From Planctomycetota bacterium (lineage in GTDB: Bacteria; Planctomycetota; Planctomycetia; Pirellulales; UBA1268), in assembly GCA_003669255.1 (NCBI GenBank), contig QWPO01000076.1, positions 1 through 6,645 on the forward strand: a DNA stretch of 6,645 nucleotides. Direction: 5' to 3'. This document shows, one piece after another, positions 1 through 6,518 of this stretch. Under the pieces are notes generated by a model. It had not been told where the DNA came from. It searched no databases and saw nothing but the letters and a program-made list of their open reading frames with translations. A program made the translations under genes and the position numbers. The first letter of the stretch is position 1. Every line of letters begins with the position of its first letter.

Positions 1-1020
1 CACCGCCTGAGGGCAGCTCCACACCAGGAAGAACAGCGACTCACGGACGAGCCGCTCGACGGGATGCCCCACCACGAAGCCGGCGCCCTTGGAGGCGGTG
101 AGGGCGGCCTGCGCCGCCCGCACGACCAGCCCGTTGGCATCGGCCCGCAGGCGGTCACGAGCGGCCGGCTCGATGCCGTGGTGCGCCGCCGCCATCAGCG
201 CCGCGGAAAGGCCCGCGATCTCGGCGGCGAAGTCTGCCGCGATCGCCGTCAGGTGGGGCCGTGTCACCGACTCCCGCGCCATCACCGCCGCCGAGGCCCG
301 CGCCGCACCGAGGGCCAGCGCCGTCGTGGACAGCCCACCGGTGCGAACACCGCCGGCGGCCGGCGAGACGACCACATGCGCCGGCCGGACGCCGGCGAAC
401 CGCACCGCCGACGTGCGACTGCCGGTCAGCGCCAGCATCTCGAGCGGTGGATCAATCGTGAGCCCGGCCGCATCGGTCGGCACCACGAAAAAAGTCGGCG
501 TGCCGTCGTCGGTCACCGCGCCGGTCACGATCGTGTCGCTCGAGTCGGCACCGGTCACCCATGGGCAGTGGCCGTCGAGTTGCCATGCCCCGTCGCCGTG
601 AGGCTTGGTCGCCACGAGGGCCGCCGCGGCGAGGTGCTGGCGGCTGGTCGTCAACTGCGAGATGCCGACCGTGGTGAGCGTGTCGCCGCGGGCGAGCGGC
701 GGGAGCAGTTCGGCCTGCACATCACGGGAGCCGCCGCCGATGAGCCGCACCGCCGCCGCCCATTGCGTGACCGCCAGGGCCGTCGTCAGGCACCCCTCGG
801 CGATCCCGATGAGCGTGGCCGTGATCACCGGTTCTGGCAGCGCCGTGCCGCCGTGCTCCACGGGCACGAACCCACGCAGCACCCCGCCGGAAGCCAGCGC
901 CGCAAAGCTGCCGCTGCGCCAGGGGCCCTCGACCGCGGTGCGATCCGCCAGGCGGGCAACGGTAGCCAGCGGCTCGTCGGAGCGATCGGGGGTCGGCGGG
1001 TCGCAGCGGGGCGAAAGCAT
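1..1020 (-). CDS. Acyl-CoA dehydrogenase-family flavoprotein, C-terminus cut by window edge
   Basis: An open frame of 340 codons runs from ATG at 1020 off the left edge, so the last residues are not visible. The fold order fits acyl-CoA dehydrogenases: an alpha-helical N-terminal part (about residues 15-115, with GFVPVEHGG near 50-58), a middle beta domain (about 116-220, with GISQLTTS where the family usually has a TEPxxGSD-like motif, then WVTGA at 154-158 and TPTFFVVP at 174-181), and a C-terminal helical bundle (about 230-340). Family members oxidise acyl-CoA thioesters at the alpha-beta bond using FAD. Two departures stand out. The helix-G region (234-271) lacks the usual R-x-x-FG segment. 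The end VERLVRES...VWSCP aligns without gaps to the RDA...IYEGT region of medium-chain dehydrogenase and puts Ser335 at the catalytic glutamate. It may therefore be a non-dehydrogenase relative, so substrate and reaction are not assigned. The start is the first ATG of the frame; a weak AGG lies just upstream. It is transcribed divergently from the phosphorylase gene. Confidence 0.8.
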   Translation of the reverse strand, partial: MLSPRCDPPTPDRSDEPLATVARLADRTAVEGPWRSGSFAALASGGVLRGFVPVEHGGTALPEPVITATLIGIAEGCLTTALAVTQWAAAVRLIGGGSRDVQAELLPPLARGDTLTTVGISQLTTSRQHLAAAALVATKPHGDGAWQLDGHCPWVTGADSSDTIVTGAVTDDGTPTFFVVPTDAAGLTIDPPLEMLALTGSRTSAVRFAGVRPAHVVVSPAAGGVRTGGLSTTALALGAARASAAVMARESVTRPHLTAIAADFAAEIAGLSAALMAAAHHGIEPAARDRLRADANGLVVRAAQAALTASKGAGFVVGHPVERLVRESLFFLVWSCPQAV

Positions 1021-1069
1021 GGCCTCAGTATGCCCGTCCTCGGCCACAGTCGCGTTGCGGCCATGGCTG

Positions 1070-1077
1070 GTTATACT
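1070..1077. promoter_or_regulatory. Possible bidirectional promoter core (overlapping -10 boxes)
   Basis: The 113-bp gap between the divergent genes holds a single AT-rich island. On the plus strand it reads TATACT (1072-1077), one mismatch from TATAAT. On the minus strand the overlapping bases read TATAAC (1075 down to 1070), also one mismatch. Transcription would start near 1084 for the phosphorylase gene and near 1063 for the acyl-CoA dehydrogenase-like gene, leaving leaders of roughly 40-50 nt. No good -35 hexamer was found at 16-18 bp on either side. An 8-bp palindrome GCCATGGC lies at 1060-1067, which may be chance. This is inference from motifs only. Confidence 0.35.
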
Positions 1078-1121
1078 TCGCTCACTTCTGGCGCGGTGTC
1101 CCACCTTCCCCCTCCCCTTTT

Positions 1122-1125
1122 GGAG
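1122..1125 (+). promoter_or_regulatory. Ribosome binding site of the phosphorylase gene
   Basis: GGAG lies 8 nt before the ATG at 1134. It supports that start as the translation start of the phosphorylase. Confidence 0.7.
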
Positions 1126-1133
1126 CAGCACCC

Positions 1134-3365
1134 ATGAGCCAGGCTGAAGAACTCTCGGCCCGCGGCGGAGCCGCGATCTCCACGAACGGAACGGTCCCCC
1201 CGGCTCCTCTGCGGCTCGACGAACTCTCGCCGCAAAACCTCTACGCCAAGTGCACGGCCCTGGCGCGGAACCTCTGGTGGAGCTGGCATCCCGAGGTCAC
1301 CAACCTGTTTCGCGAGCTCGACCCGATCCGCTGGCGGCAGCTCGACCACAATCCGATCGCGCTGCTGGCCGAGTTCACCCCGGAGCGGCTCGAGGCCCGC
1401 GCCGCGGAACTGGTGCTCTACAGCCGGATCAACCAGGCCTACCGCCGGCTCAAGGAGTACCTCGCCAACGAGTCGAGTTGGAGTACCGTGCACGCGGGCG
1501 TGCTCGGCTCGAAGCCGGTCGTCTACTTTTCGGCGGAGTTCGGCATTCATGAGTCGGTCCCGATCTATTCGGGCGGCCTCGGCGTGCTCGCTGGCGACCA
1601 CATCAAAAGCGCGAGCGGTCTCGGCATCCCGCTGCTCGCCGTCGGCCTCTTCTACGACCAGGGCTACTTCCGTCAGCAGCTCGACATCGACGGCTACCAG
1701 CACGAGGAATACCTGCAGTCTCGCGTCGAGGCCTTGCCGATCGAGCCGGCCCTCGGAGTGGATGGCGAGCCGATCACGGTGCAGATCGACACCCGCGGCG
1801 GGCCGCTGTTTGCGAAGGTCTGGAAGCTGGCGGTCGGGCGGGTGAGCCTCTACCTGCTCGACTCCGACGTCGAGGGCAACTCCCCCGAAGACCGCGAACT
1901 CACCAGCCGGCTGTACGGCGGCGACACCCGCACCCGGATTCGGCAGGAACTGATCCTCGGCATCGGCGGGGTGAAGGCGATCCGCGCGATGGGCATCGTG
2001 CCGGGCGTCTACCACCTCAACGAAGGCCACTCCGTGTTCGCCACGCTCGAGGCGGTCCGCGGTCGCATGGAGCGCGACGGCTATCCCTTCGACGACGCCG
2101 TTCGCCGCGTCGCCCGCCAGACGGTGTTCACCACGCATACCCCCGTGCCGGCCGGCCACGACCGGTTCGACGGCGGCCTCATGGAGGACCACCTCGGGCC
2201 CACCCGCGACGCCCTGGGAATCTCCCACGACCAGCTGATGGGCCTGGGCCGCGTGGAACCGCACAACCACGAGGAATCCTTCTGCATGACGGTGCTGGGG
2301 CTGAAGATGTCGCGGCGTGCCAACGCCGTCAGCGCCCTGCACGGCCACGTCAGCCGCCGCATGTGGGCGAATCTCTGGCCGTGGCGAATCGAGGAAGAAG
2401 TGCCCATCGGCCACATCACCAACGGCGTGCACGTGCCCTCGTGGCTGTCGTGGCAGATGCTCCAACTCTACGACCGCATCTTCCCGGCCAACTGGTTTCG
2501 CCGGATGGGCGAGCCCGACATCTGGCAGAAGATCTACGAATGCGACCCGGGCGAACTCTGGGAAACGCACTACGCCCTCAAAAACCTGCTGCTGCAGTTC
2601 GTCCGCCGCCGGCTGAGCCGTCAGTGCCGTCGTCGCGGCGAGTGCGACGAGGCCGTCGAAATGGCCCGCACGGTGCTCGACCCCAACATCCTCACCATCG
2701 GATTCGCCCGTCGGTTCGCGACCTACAAGCGGGCCGACCTGGTGCTGGCCGACCTCGATCGGCTGCACGACCTGGTGAGCGATCCCGATCGCCCGATCCA
2801 GGTGATCTACGCCGGCAAGGCGCATCCCGCCGATGAGCCCGGCAAGGCGCTGATCCGCAAGATCGCCAACCTGCGGAACGACCCCCGGTTCGCCAGCCGG
2901 GTGGTGTTCGTCGAAGACTACGACATCAACGTCGCTCGGCACCTCGTGCAGGGTGTCGACGTCTGGCTCAATAACCCGCGGCGGCCCCTCGAGGCCTCGG
3001 GGACCAGCGGCCAGAAGGTGGTGCTCAACGGCGGCCTCAACTGCTCGATTCTCGACGGCTGGTGGGCCGAGGCGTTCGACGGCCGCAATGGCTTCGCGAT
3101 CGGCCGCGGCGAGACCCACTTCAACGATGAGATCACCGACCGCCGCGACGGCGAGGCGCTCTTCAAGGTCTTGGAGAACGAGGTCATCCCGCTGTTCTAC
3201 GACCGCGACTCCGACGGCCTGCCCCGCGAGTGGATCAAGATGATGATGAACTCGATCAGTTCGCTCGCATGGCGATTTAGCGCCCACCGCATGGTGATGG
3301 ACTACGCCCGCGCCTGCTACGTGCCGGCGGCGGGCGGGGTGTCGTGCGACATGACGAACCGGTAG
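1134..3365 (+). CDS. glgP: Alpha-glucan phosphorylase (GT35, DUF3417-containing branch)
   Basis: This complete 743-residue cytoplasmic enzyme should release glucose-1-phosphate from the non-reducing ends of alpha-1,4-glucan (glycogen) using phosphate and pyridoxal phosphate. Residues 30-120 match the DUF3417 N-terminal domain typical of this branch (ARNLWWSWHPE at 44-54). The catalytic core follows: GGLGVLAGDH (147-156), HLNEGHS (294-300), THTPVPAGHDRF (334-345), GFARRFATYKRA (523-534, carrying the phosphate/PLP-phosphate-binding Arg527 and Lys532) and AGKAHPAD (560-567). EASGTSGQK (620-628) places the PLP Schiff-base lysine at Lys628, and NGGLNCSILDGWW follows it. The end (LAWRFSAHRMV, then YARACYVPAA) is the normal family ending, although some relatives exceed 800 residues, so this is a shorter form. 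The start is supported by GGAG 8 nt upstream. No other glycogen-metabolism gene is visible beside it, and it appears to be a single-gene transcript divergent from the left gene. All expected active-site motifs are present, so activity is likely. Confidence 0.95.
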   Translation: MSQAEELSARGGAAISTNGTVPPAPLRLDELSPQNLYAKCTALARNLWWSWHPEVTNLFRELDPIRWRQLDHNPIALLAEFTPERLEARAAELVLYSRINQAYRRLKEYLANESSWSTVHAGVLGSKPVVYFSAEFGIHESVPIYSGGLGVLAGDHIKSASGLGIPLLAVGLFYDQGYFRQQLDIDGYQHEEYLQSRVEALPIEPALGVDGEPITVQIDTRGGPLFAKVWKLAVGRVSLYLLDSDVEGNSPEDRELTSRLYGGDTRTRIRQELILGIGGVKAIRAMGIVPGVYHLNEGHSVFATLEAVRGRMERDGYPFDDAVRRVARQTVFTTHTPVPAGHDRFDGGLMEDHLGPTRDALGISHDQLMGLGRVEPHNHEESFCMTVLGLKMSRRANAVSALHGHVSRRMWANLWPWRIEEEVPIGHITNGVHVPSWLSWQMLQLYDRIFPANWFRRMGEPDIWQKIYECDPGELWETHYALKNLLLQFVRRRLSRQCRRRGECDEAVEMARTVLDPNILTIGFARRFATYKRADLVLADLDRLHDLVSDPDRPIQVIYAGKAHPADEPGKALIRKIANLRNDPRFASRVVFVEDYDINVARHLVQGVDVWLNNPRRPLEASGTSGQKVVLNGGLNCSILDGWWAEAFDGRNGFAIGRGETHFNDEITDRRDGEALFKVLENEVIPLFYDRDSDGLPREWIKMMMNSISSLAWRFSAHRMVMDYARACYVPAAGGVSCDMTNR

Positions 3366-3387
3366 CGGGTAGCTCCGGGCACCGGTT
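3357..3387 (+). terminator. Weak inverted repeat over the glgP stop codon
   Basis: AACCGGT (3357-3363) and ACCGGTT (3381-3387) are exact reverse complements separated by 17 nt. The left arm overlaps the end of the phosphorylase frame. Only three T residues follow, so it is not a classical intrinsic terminator. It could aid termination or protect the 3' end, or be chance in GC-rich sequence. Confidence 0.2.
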
Positions 3388-3442
3388 TGCACGCAGTGCC
3401 TCTGCTTGGCCGGCCTGGAGACAGGCGGGGGAGGCTCCCGGC

Positions 3443-3472
3443 TTGACAGGGGGCGGTTGCCGGCTCCATACT
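3443..3472 (+). promoter_or_regulatory. Sigma-70-type promoter of the LEPR repeat protein gene
   Basis: A perfect -35 hexamer TTGACA (3443-3448) is followed after 18 bp by CATACT (3467-3472), which matches four of six -10 positions. The stretch around it (3467-3480) is the most AT-rich of the intergenic region. Predicted transcription start is near 3479-3481, giving a leader of about 50 nt before the ATG at 3530. It indicates that the downstream gene is transcribed independently of glgP. Confidence 0.6.
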
Positions 3473-3482
3473 ATTTTATTCT

Positions 3483-3505
3483 GGGGAGTTGGGTTCTTTC
3501 TCCCC
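3483..3505 (+). other. Hairpin at the predicted 5' end of the LEPR gene mRNA
   Basis: GGGGAG (3483-3488) pairs exactly with CTCCCC (3500-3505) around an 11-nt loop. It begins only a few bases after the predicted transcription start, so it would form at the very 5' end of the mRNA. Such 5' stem-loops can protect transcripts from decay. That role here is inference, and the stem is short. Confidence 0.3.
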
Positions 3506-3520
3506 GTTCAAATCACACGC

Positions 3521-3524
3521 GAGG
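3521..3524 (+). promoter_or_regulatory. Ribosome binding site choosing the ATG at 3530
   Basis: GAGG lies 5 nt before the ATG at 3530. The frame is open further upstream to an ATG at 3344, inside glgP, but that longer start would precede the promoter at 3443-3472. The 3530 start also puts the LEPR signature at the usual distance from the N-terminus. Confidence 0.65.
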
Positions 3525-3529
3525 GTGTC

Positions 3530-4918
3530 ATGGGCGGATTCATGCGGCGGCAGGATCGAACGGGTTTGCGGGGATTCGCGGCGGATCGCCGTTGCTCACT
3601 CGGTTCCGTTGAGAGGCTCGAACCGCGGGGCATGCTCAGCGGCATCGGCATCGCGATTGTCCCTCCACCTCCCGCGGATGGGGTCGTCATCGCGCCGCCG
3701 ACCACGGCCGTCGCGCCGATCCAGGTGTCCCTCCAGGTGTCGCTCCAGGTGAGGATGCCGTCCTCGGCACCGAACGGCCTGCCCGTGGCCGCCGTGATCA
3801 GTGCCGTGGACGCAGCCGGACGTCCCCTGTTTTCGGCGTCGGGTTCGGTGACGGTCACGTCGTCTGATGCCGCCGCCACGTTCCCCGCGACGGTTCAGCT
3901 TCGCAACGGTCGGGCGCTCGTGCCGGTCACCTTTCGCACCTCGGGCCCGCAGACGCTCACCGTCACTGATGCCCTCGTCGCCGATCGCACGGCGACGGCC
4001 TCCACGACGGTCGCGCCGCCGGTCGTCGCCACCAAACTGCTCGTGATGATGCCGCCGCAGGTTCGGGCCGGCATGCCGACCACCGTGACCGCACTGGCCG
4101 TCGATGCCGCCGGCCGTCCCGCGCCGACCTTCAGCGGCACGGCCACCGTGACCAGCAGCGACGCGGCAGCCTCGCTACCCATGGTCGAAGTGCTCTTTAA
4201 GAACGGTCGCGCGACGTTCCCGGTTTCGTTTGCCACGGTGGGCAAGCAGACGGTGACGGTGACCTCGCTGAGCGACTCGCAGGTGGCGGGAATCGGCAGC
4301 ACGAATGTCGCCGCCCCACAGGCGCTGTCCTCTTTTCTGGTCATGGTGCCGCCGAGGATCGTCACCGGCACTCCCGTCAACGTCGCCATCATCGCGCTCG
4401 ACGCCGCAAAGCGACCGATCAGCGGTTACACCGGCACGGCCACGCTCGCCTCGAGCGATGCCGCCGCCACGCTGCCGACGACCGTGACCTTTACCTCAGG
4501 CCGCGCGATCGCCCGCGTCACCTTCGCCTCGCCGGGCTCGCAGACGCTCACCGTGCGCGGTGGCGTGGCGGGTGACATCGTGGGTGCCGCGGCGGTGACC
4601 GTGGTCGCCGCTCCCGTGGTCACACGACTCGCGGTGATGCTGCCGAGGGCGGTGCCGGTCGGCATGCCGGTGTTGGTCACGATCGTGGCGCTCGACGATG
4701 CTGGCAGGCCGATAATGAATACCAACGGCTCGGTCACGCTCGCCTCGAGTGACTCCGCCGCGAAGTTCCCGGCCAGCGTCACGTTCGTCAACGGTCGGGC
4801 GACGCTCCGCGTGGTATTCGGCACGCTCGGTGCGCAGACGCTCACCGCCACGAGCGGCTCGATCTCTGGCACCAGCACGACGCAGGTCGGTGAGGTCACG
4901 ATCCAGCGCAGAACCTGA
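3530..4918 (+). CDS. LEPR-signature exported protein with four Ig-like repeats
   Basis: This is a 462-residue protein of unknown function. The N-terminus is basic (MRRQDR, then ADRRC) and carries RLEPRGML at residues 29-36, matching the planctomycete LEPR-XLL signature found near the start of many large exported or surface proteins. No clear hydrophobic signal-peptide core is visible. A Pro/Ala/Val-rich linker (about 40-71) leads into four consecutive repeats at residues 72-169, 170-268, 269-366 and 367-462. Each follows the same plan: an opening like LLVMMPP, then DAAGRP, a TVTSSDAAATFP-like stretch, NGRA, VTF and a G-x-QTLTVT strand. The alternating hydrophobic pattern rich in Thr, Val and Ser suggests a beta-sandwich (bacterial Ig-like or invasin/filamin-like) fold. 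The protein ends about ten residues after the last strand, with no enzyme domain, dockerin, membrane anchor or sorting motif. It has its own promoter and converges on uvrC. A structural or adhesive surface role is only inferred. Confidence 0.8.
   Translation: MGGFMRRQDRTGLRGFAADRRCSLGSVERLEPRGMLSGIGIAIVPPPPADGVVIAPPTTAVAPIQVSLQVSLQVRMPSSAPNGLPVAAVISAVDAAGRPLFSASGSVTVTSSDAAATFPATVQLRNGRALVPVTFRTSGPQTLTVTDALVADRTATASTTVAPPVVATKLLVMMPPQVRAGMPTTVTALAVDAAGRPAPTFSGTATVTSSDAAASLPMVEVLFKNGRATFPVSFATVGKQTVTVTSLSDSQVAGIGSTNVAAPQALSSFLVMVPPRIVTGTPVNVAIIALDAAKRPISGYTGTATLASSDAAATLPTTVTFTSGRAIARVTFASPGSQTLTVRGGVAGDIVGAAAVTVVAAPVVTRLAVMLPRAVPVGMPVLVTIVALDDAGRPIMNTNGSVTLASSDSAAKFPASVTFVNGRATLRVVFGTLGAQTLTATSGSISGTSTTQVGEVTIQRRT
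3721..3751 (+). repeat. 12-bp short tandem repeat in the LEPR gene linker
   Basis: CCAGGTGTCCCT (3721-3732) is followed by CCAGGTGTCGCT (3733-3744) and a partial third copy CCAGGTG (3745-3751). It encodes QVSLQVSLQV at the junction between the linker and the first Ig-like repeat. Because the unit is four codons, gain or loss of a copy would stay in frame. Confidence 0.75.
3743..4915 (+). repeat. Four tandem coding repeats of about 294 bp
   Basis: The units are 3743-4036 (98 codons), 4037-4333 (99), 4334-4627 (98) and 4628-4915 (96), fully in phase and directly abutting. Shared landmarks in each are DAxxRP, the SSDxAA motif, GRA and the QTxT strand. Units 1 and 2 share TVTSSDAAA while units 3 and 4 share TLASSD, hinting at paired relationships among the copies. 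The DNA has diverged considerably, so the duplications are not recent. Confidence 0.85.
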
Positions 4919-4936
4919 TTCGCCTCACAGGGAATC

Positions 4937-4950
4937 CTCGCACCCGCGAG
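4937..4950. terminator. Short hairpin between convergent genes
   Basis: CTCGC (4937-4941) pairs with GCGAG (4946-4950) around a 4-nt ACCC loop. It lies in the 32-bp gap between the ends of the LEPR protein gene and uvrC, where a bidirectional terminator would be expected. No T-tract follows on either strand, so intrinsic termination would be weak. Placement rather than strength is the main support. Confidence 0.3.
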
Positions 4951-6360
4951 TCACTCGTCGAGCGTCCGCTTGCCGCGGAGGAGATGGTGGTAGTGCTGGG
5001 CGAAGCGGTGGGCTTCGTCACGGACGTATTCGAGCAGGCGGAGCGAGTAGGAGTCGCGGGAAAGCCGCAGCGGTTCGCTCCGGCCCGGCAGGAAGATCTC
5101 CTCCTCCCGCTTGGCCAGCGAGATCACGCACGGGGCCTCAACGCCCAGGCTCTCCAGCGCGTCGAGGGCCGCGGCGAGCTGCCCCTTGCCGCCGTCGATC
5201 AGCAGGATGTCGGGGGGTGCCGAGCCCTCGCGGGCCAGCCGCGCGAACCGCCGCGAGACCACCTCGTGGATGCTCTTGAAGTCGTCGACACCTGCGACCG
5301 ACTTGATCCGGTATCGCTTGTAGCCAGGCTTGAACGGCAGCCCGTCGATGAACTGCACGAGGCTCGCCACCGTCTCATTGCCCGCCAGGTGGGCGATGTC
5401 GACCCCTTCGATCACCCGCGGCGGCTTCGACAGCCCGAGCACCTTCTCCAGCCCCGCGAGCCCCTTCTTCGGATCGACGAGAAACACCTCCGGCTGCACA
5501 TGCTCCTCGAGATCGCCCCGCTGGTCGAGCGTCTCCAGGAGCCGGATCTCGTCGCGGAGCCGGGCCGCCCGCTCGAACTCCAGCTTCGTGGACGACTCCA
5601 GCATCTCCTTCCGCATCTCGACGAGCAGCTGCTTCTTGCCGCCGTCGAGGAAGGTCCTCAGCCGATTGATGTCCTTGCGGTACTCCTCCCTGGAGATTCG
5701 CAGGTTGCAGGGAGCCGTGCACTGGCCGATCGAGGCCAGCAGGCAGGGGCGAAACCACCGCCACTGCTCGTCGTCGGCGTCGATGTCGAGCGTGCAGGTC
5801 CGGAACTTGAAGATCCGCTGCAGCACCACGATCGCCCCGCGGAGCGAGCCTGCGCTCGTGAACGGGCCGTAGAGCTTCACCCCCTTCTGCCGCGGTGTCC
5901 GCGTGAACTCCACCCGCGGAAAATCCTCGTGGGTCGTGATCTGCAGGTAGGGAAACGTCTTGTCGTCCTTGAGGTCGGAGTTGAACCGCGGCTGCACGTC
6001 CTTGACGAGCCGGCTCTCCATCAGCAGCGCGTCGACCTCGCTCTCGGCGTCGAGGTAGTCGATGTCGCGGATCTCACGGACGAGGTCGGCCGTGCGTCGG
6101 TCCTCGGCCGCCGCCTTGAGGAAGTAGCTGCCCGCCCGGGCTCGCAGGTTCTTCGCCTTGCCGACGTAGATCACCCGGCCGGCGGCATCCTTCATCAGGT
6201 ACACGCCCGGCGTCTGCGGGAACGCCCGCGCCTTGTCCGCGGCCACTGACCGGCCGCGGGCCGCCGCAGCGTCGGTGTCGGCCGGCAGCGTCTCGGCGGC
6301 CGCATCGAGAGCGGCCGGAAGATCGTCCGGCCGCGGGCTATCGTCATCAGGAGCGTGCAT
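4951..6360 (-). CDS. uvrC: Compact excinuclease ABC subunit C (UvrC)
   Basis: UvrC makes the 3' and 5' incisions around damaged DNA in nucleotide excision repair after recruitment by UvrB. This copy has 469 residues against about 560-610 in well-studied UvrCs. Residues 49-127 form the GIY-YIG nuclease: PGVYLMKD (51-58), VIYVGKAKNLRAR (63-75) and Glu115 in LLMESRLVK. Cys189, Cys206, Cys214 and Cys218 match the cysteine cluster reported to hold an iron-sulfur centre in other UvrCs. The UVR (UvrB-binding) motif covers about 241-276. The RNase H-like nuclease has GVDIAH (Asp321), IDGGKGQL (Asp389) and RDEAHRFA (His451), so its D-D-H triad is intact. Two parts are missing: roughly 110 residues normally lying between the UVR motif and the second nuclease, and the C-terminal helix-hairpin-helix region, since the protein stops just after GKRTLDE. 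An acidic, Ala-rich stretch of about 45 residues precedes the first domain. GGGGAG lies very close to the ATG at 6360; GTG at 6246-6244 is an alternative start nearer the usual N-terminus. Confidence 0.93.
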   Translation of the reverse strand: MHAPDDDSPRPDDLPAALDAAAETLPADTDAAAARGRSVAADKARAFPQTPGVYLMKDAAGRVIYVGKAKNLRARAGSYFLKAAAEDRRTADLVREIRDIDYLDAESEVDALLMESRLVKDVQPRFNSDLKDDKTFPYLQITTHEDFPRVEFTRTPRQKGVKLYGPFTSAGSLRGAIVVLQRIFKFRTCTLDIDADDEQWRWFRPCLLASIGQCTAPCNLRISREEYRKDINRLRTFLDGGKKQLLVEMRKEMLESSTKLEFERAARLRDEIRLLETLDQRGDLEEHVQPEVFLVDPKKGLAGLEKVLGLSKPPRVIEGVDIAHLAGNETVASLVQFIDGLPFKPGYKRYRIKSVAGVDDFKSIHEVVSRRFARLAREGSAPPDILLIDGGKGQLAAALDALESLGVEAPCVISLAKREEEIFLPGRSEPLRLSRDSYSLRLLEYVRDEAHRFAQHYHHLLRGKRTLDE

Positions 6361-6518
6361 TGCTCCCCGATTCTAGGGTGCATTCGACTTCCGTGTATCG
6401 CCGGCTCGGGGGCGGCAAAAGTCGCGTCGCCGGGCGAGGATACGCCCAAGGCTCCGGAAGCCCAACCGCGGCAGTGGTGGGGAGCCCCGGGCTCGGCGGG
6501 ATTCATTGGTGAGCCGTC
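6361..6518. other. Short intergenic region upstream of uvrC
   Basis: No gene is supported in these 158 bp, although frames stay open because of the high GC content. Small inverted repeats are present: GGGCG/CGCCC (6432-6436 with 6443-6447) and GAGCC/GGCTC (6482-6486 with 6490-6494). None is followed by a T-tract. The latter could help end the minus-strand gene that stops at 6519, but in sequence this GC-rich such short stems are expected by chance. Confidence 0.4.
6370..6399 (-). promoter_or_regulatory. Candidate uvrC promoter
   Basis: On the minus strand TAGAAT (6375 down to 6370) is one mismatch from the -10 consensus, with GATACA (6399 down to 6394) 18 bp upstream as a poor -35 box. Transcription would begin near 6363, only a few bases before the ATG at 6360, giving an almost leaderless mRNA or favouring a start further inside the frame. 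Confidence 0.3.

Noticed and set aside
64..1147. Several plus-strand open frames (64-1137, 89-601, 605-1147)
   Set aside because: They lie opposite the acyl-CoA dehydrogenase-like gene, are Arg/His- or Ala/Ser-rich without domains, and one runs through the divergent promoter region and past the glgP start.
1071..3392. A 773-codon open frame on the minus strand, antisense to the whole phosphorylase gene
   Set aside because: It mirrors the codons of glgP, whose G/C third positions remove stops on the opposite strand. The translation is dominated by His, Val, Arg, Asp and Ala without any recognisable motif, while the plus strand encodes a complete, motif-perfect enzyme.
3344..3529. Longer start at 3344 for the LEPR repeat protein
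   Set aside because: It would begin inside glgP upstream of the good promoter at 3443-3472, has no ribosome binding site worth noting, and would bury the LEPR signature nearly 100 residues in; 3530 fits better.
3743..4915. The four direct repeats as a CRISPR or mobile-element array
   Set aside because: Units are about 294 bp, in reading frame, diverged at DNA level and conserved at protein level, which is protein domain duplication.
4984..6249. A 421-codon plus-strand open frame opposite uvrC
   Set aside because: Same antisense-shadow effect; the composition is Leu/Arg/Glu/His-rich and domain-free, and the minus strand holds intact UvrC motifs.
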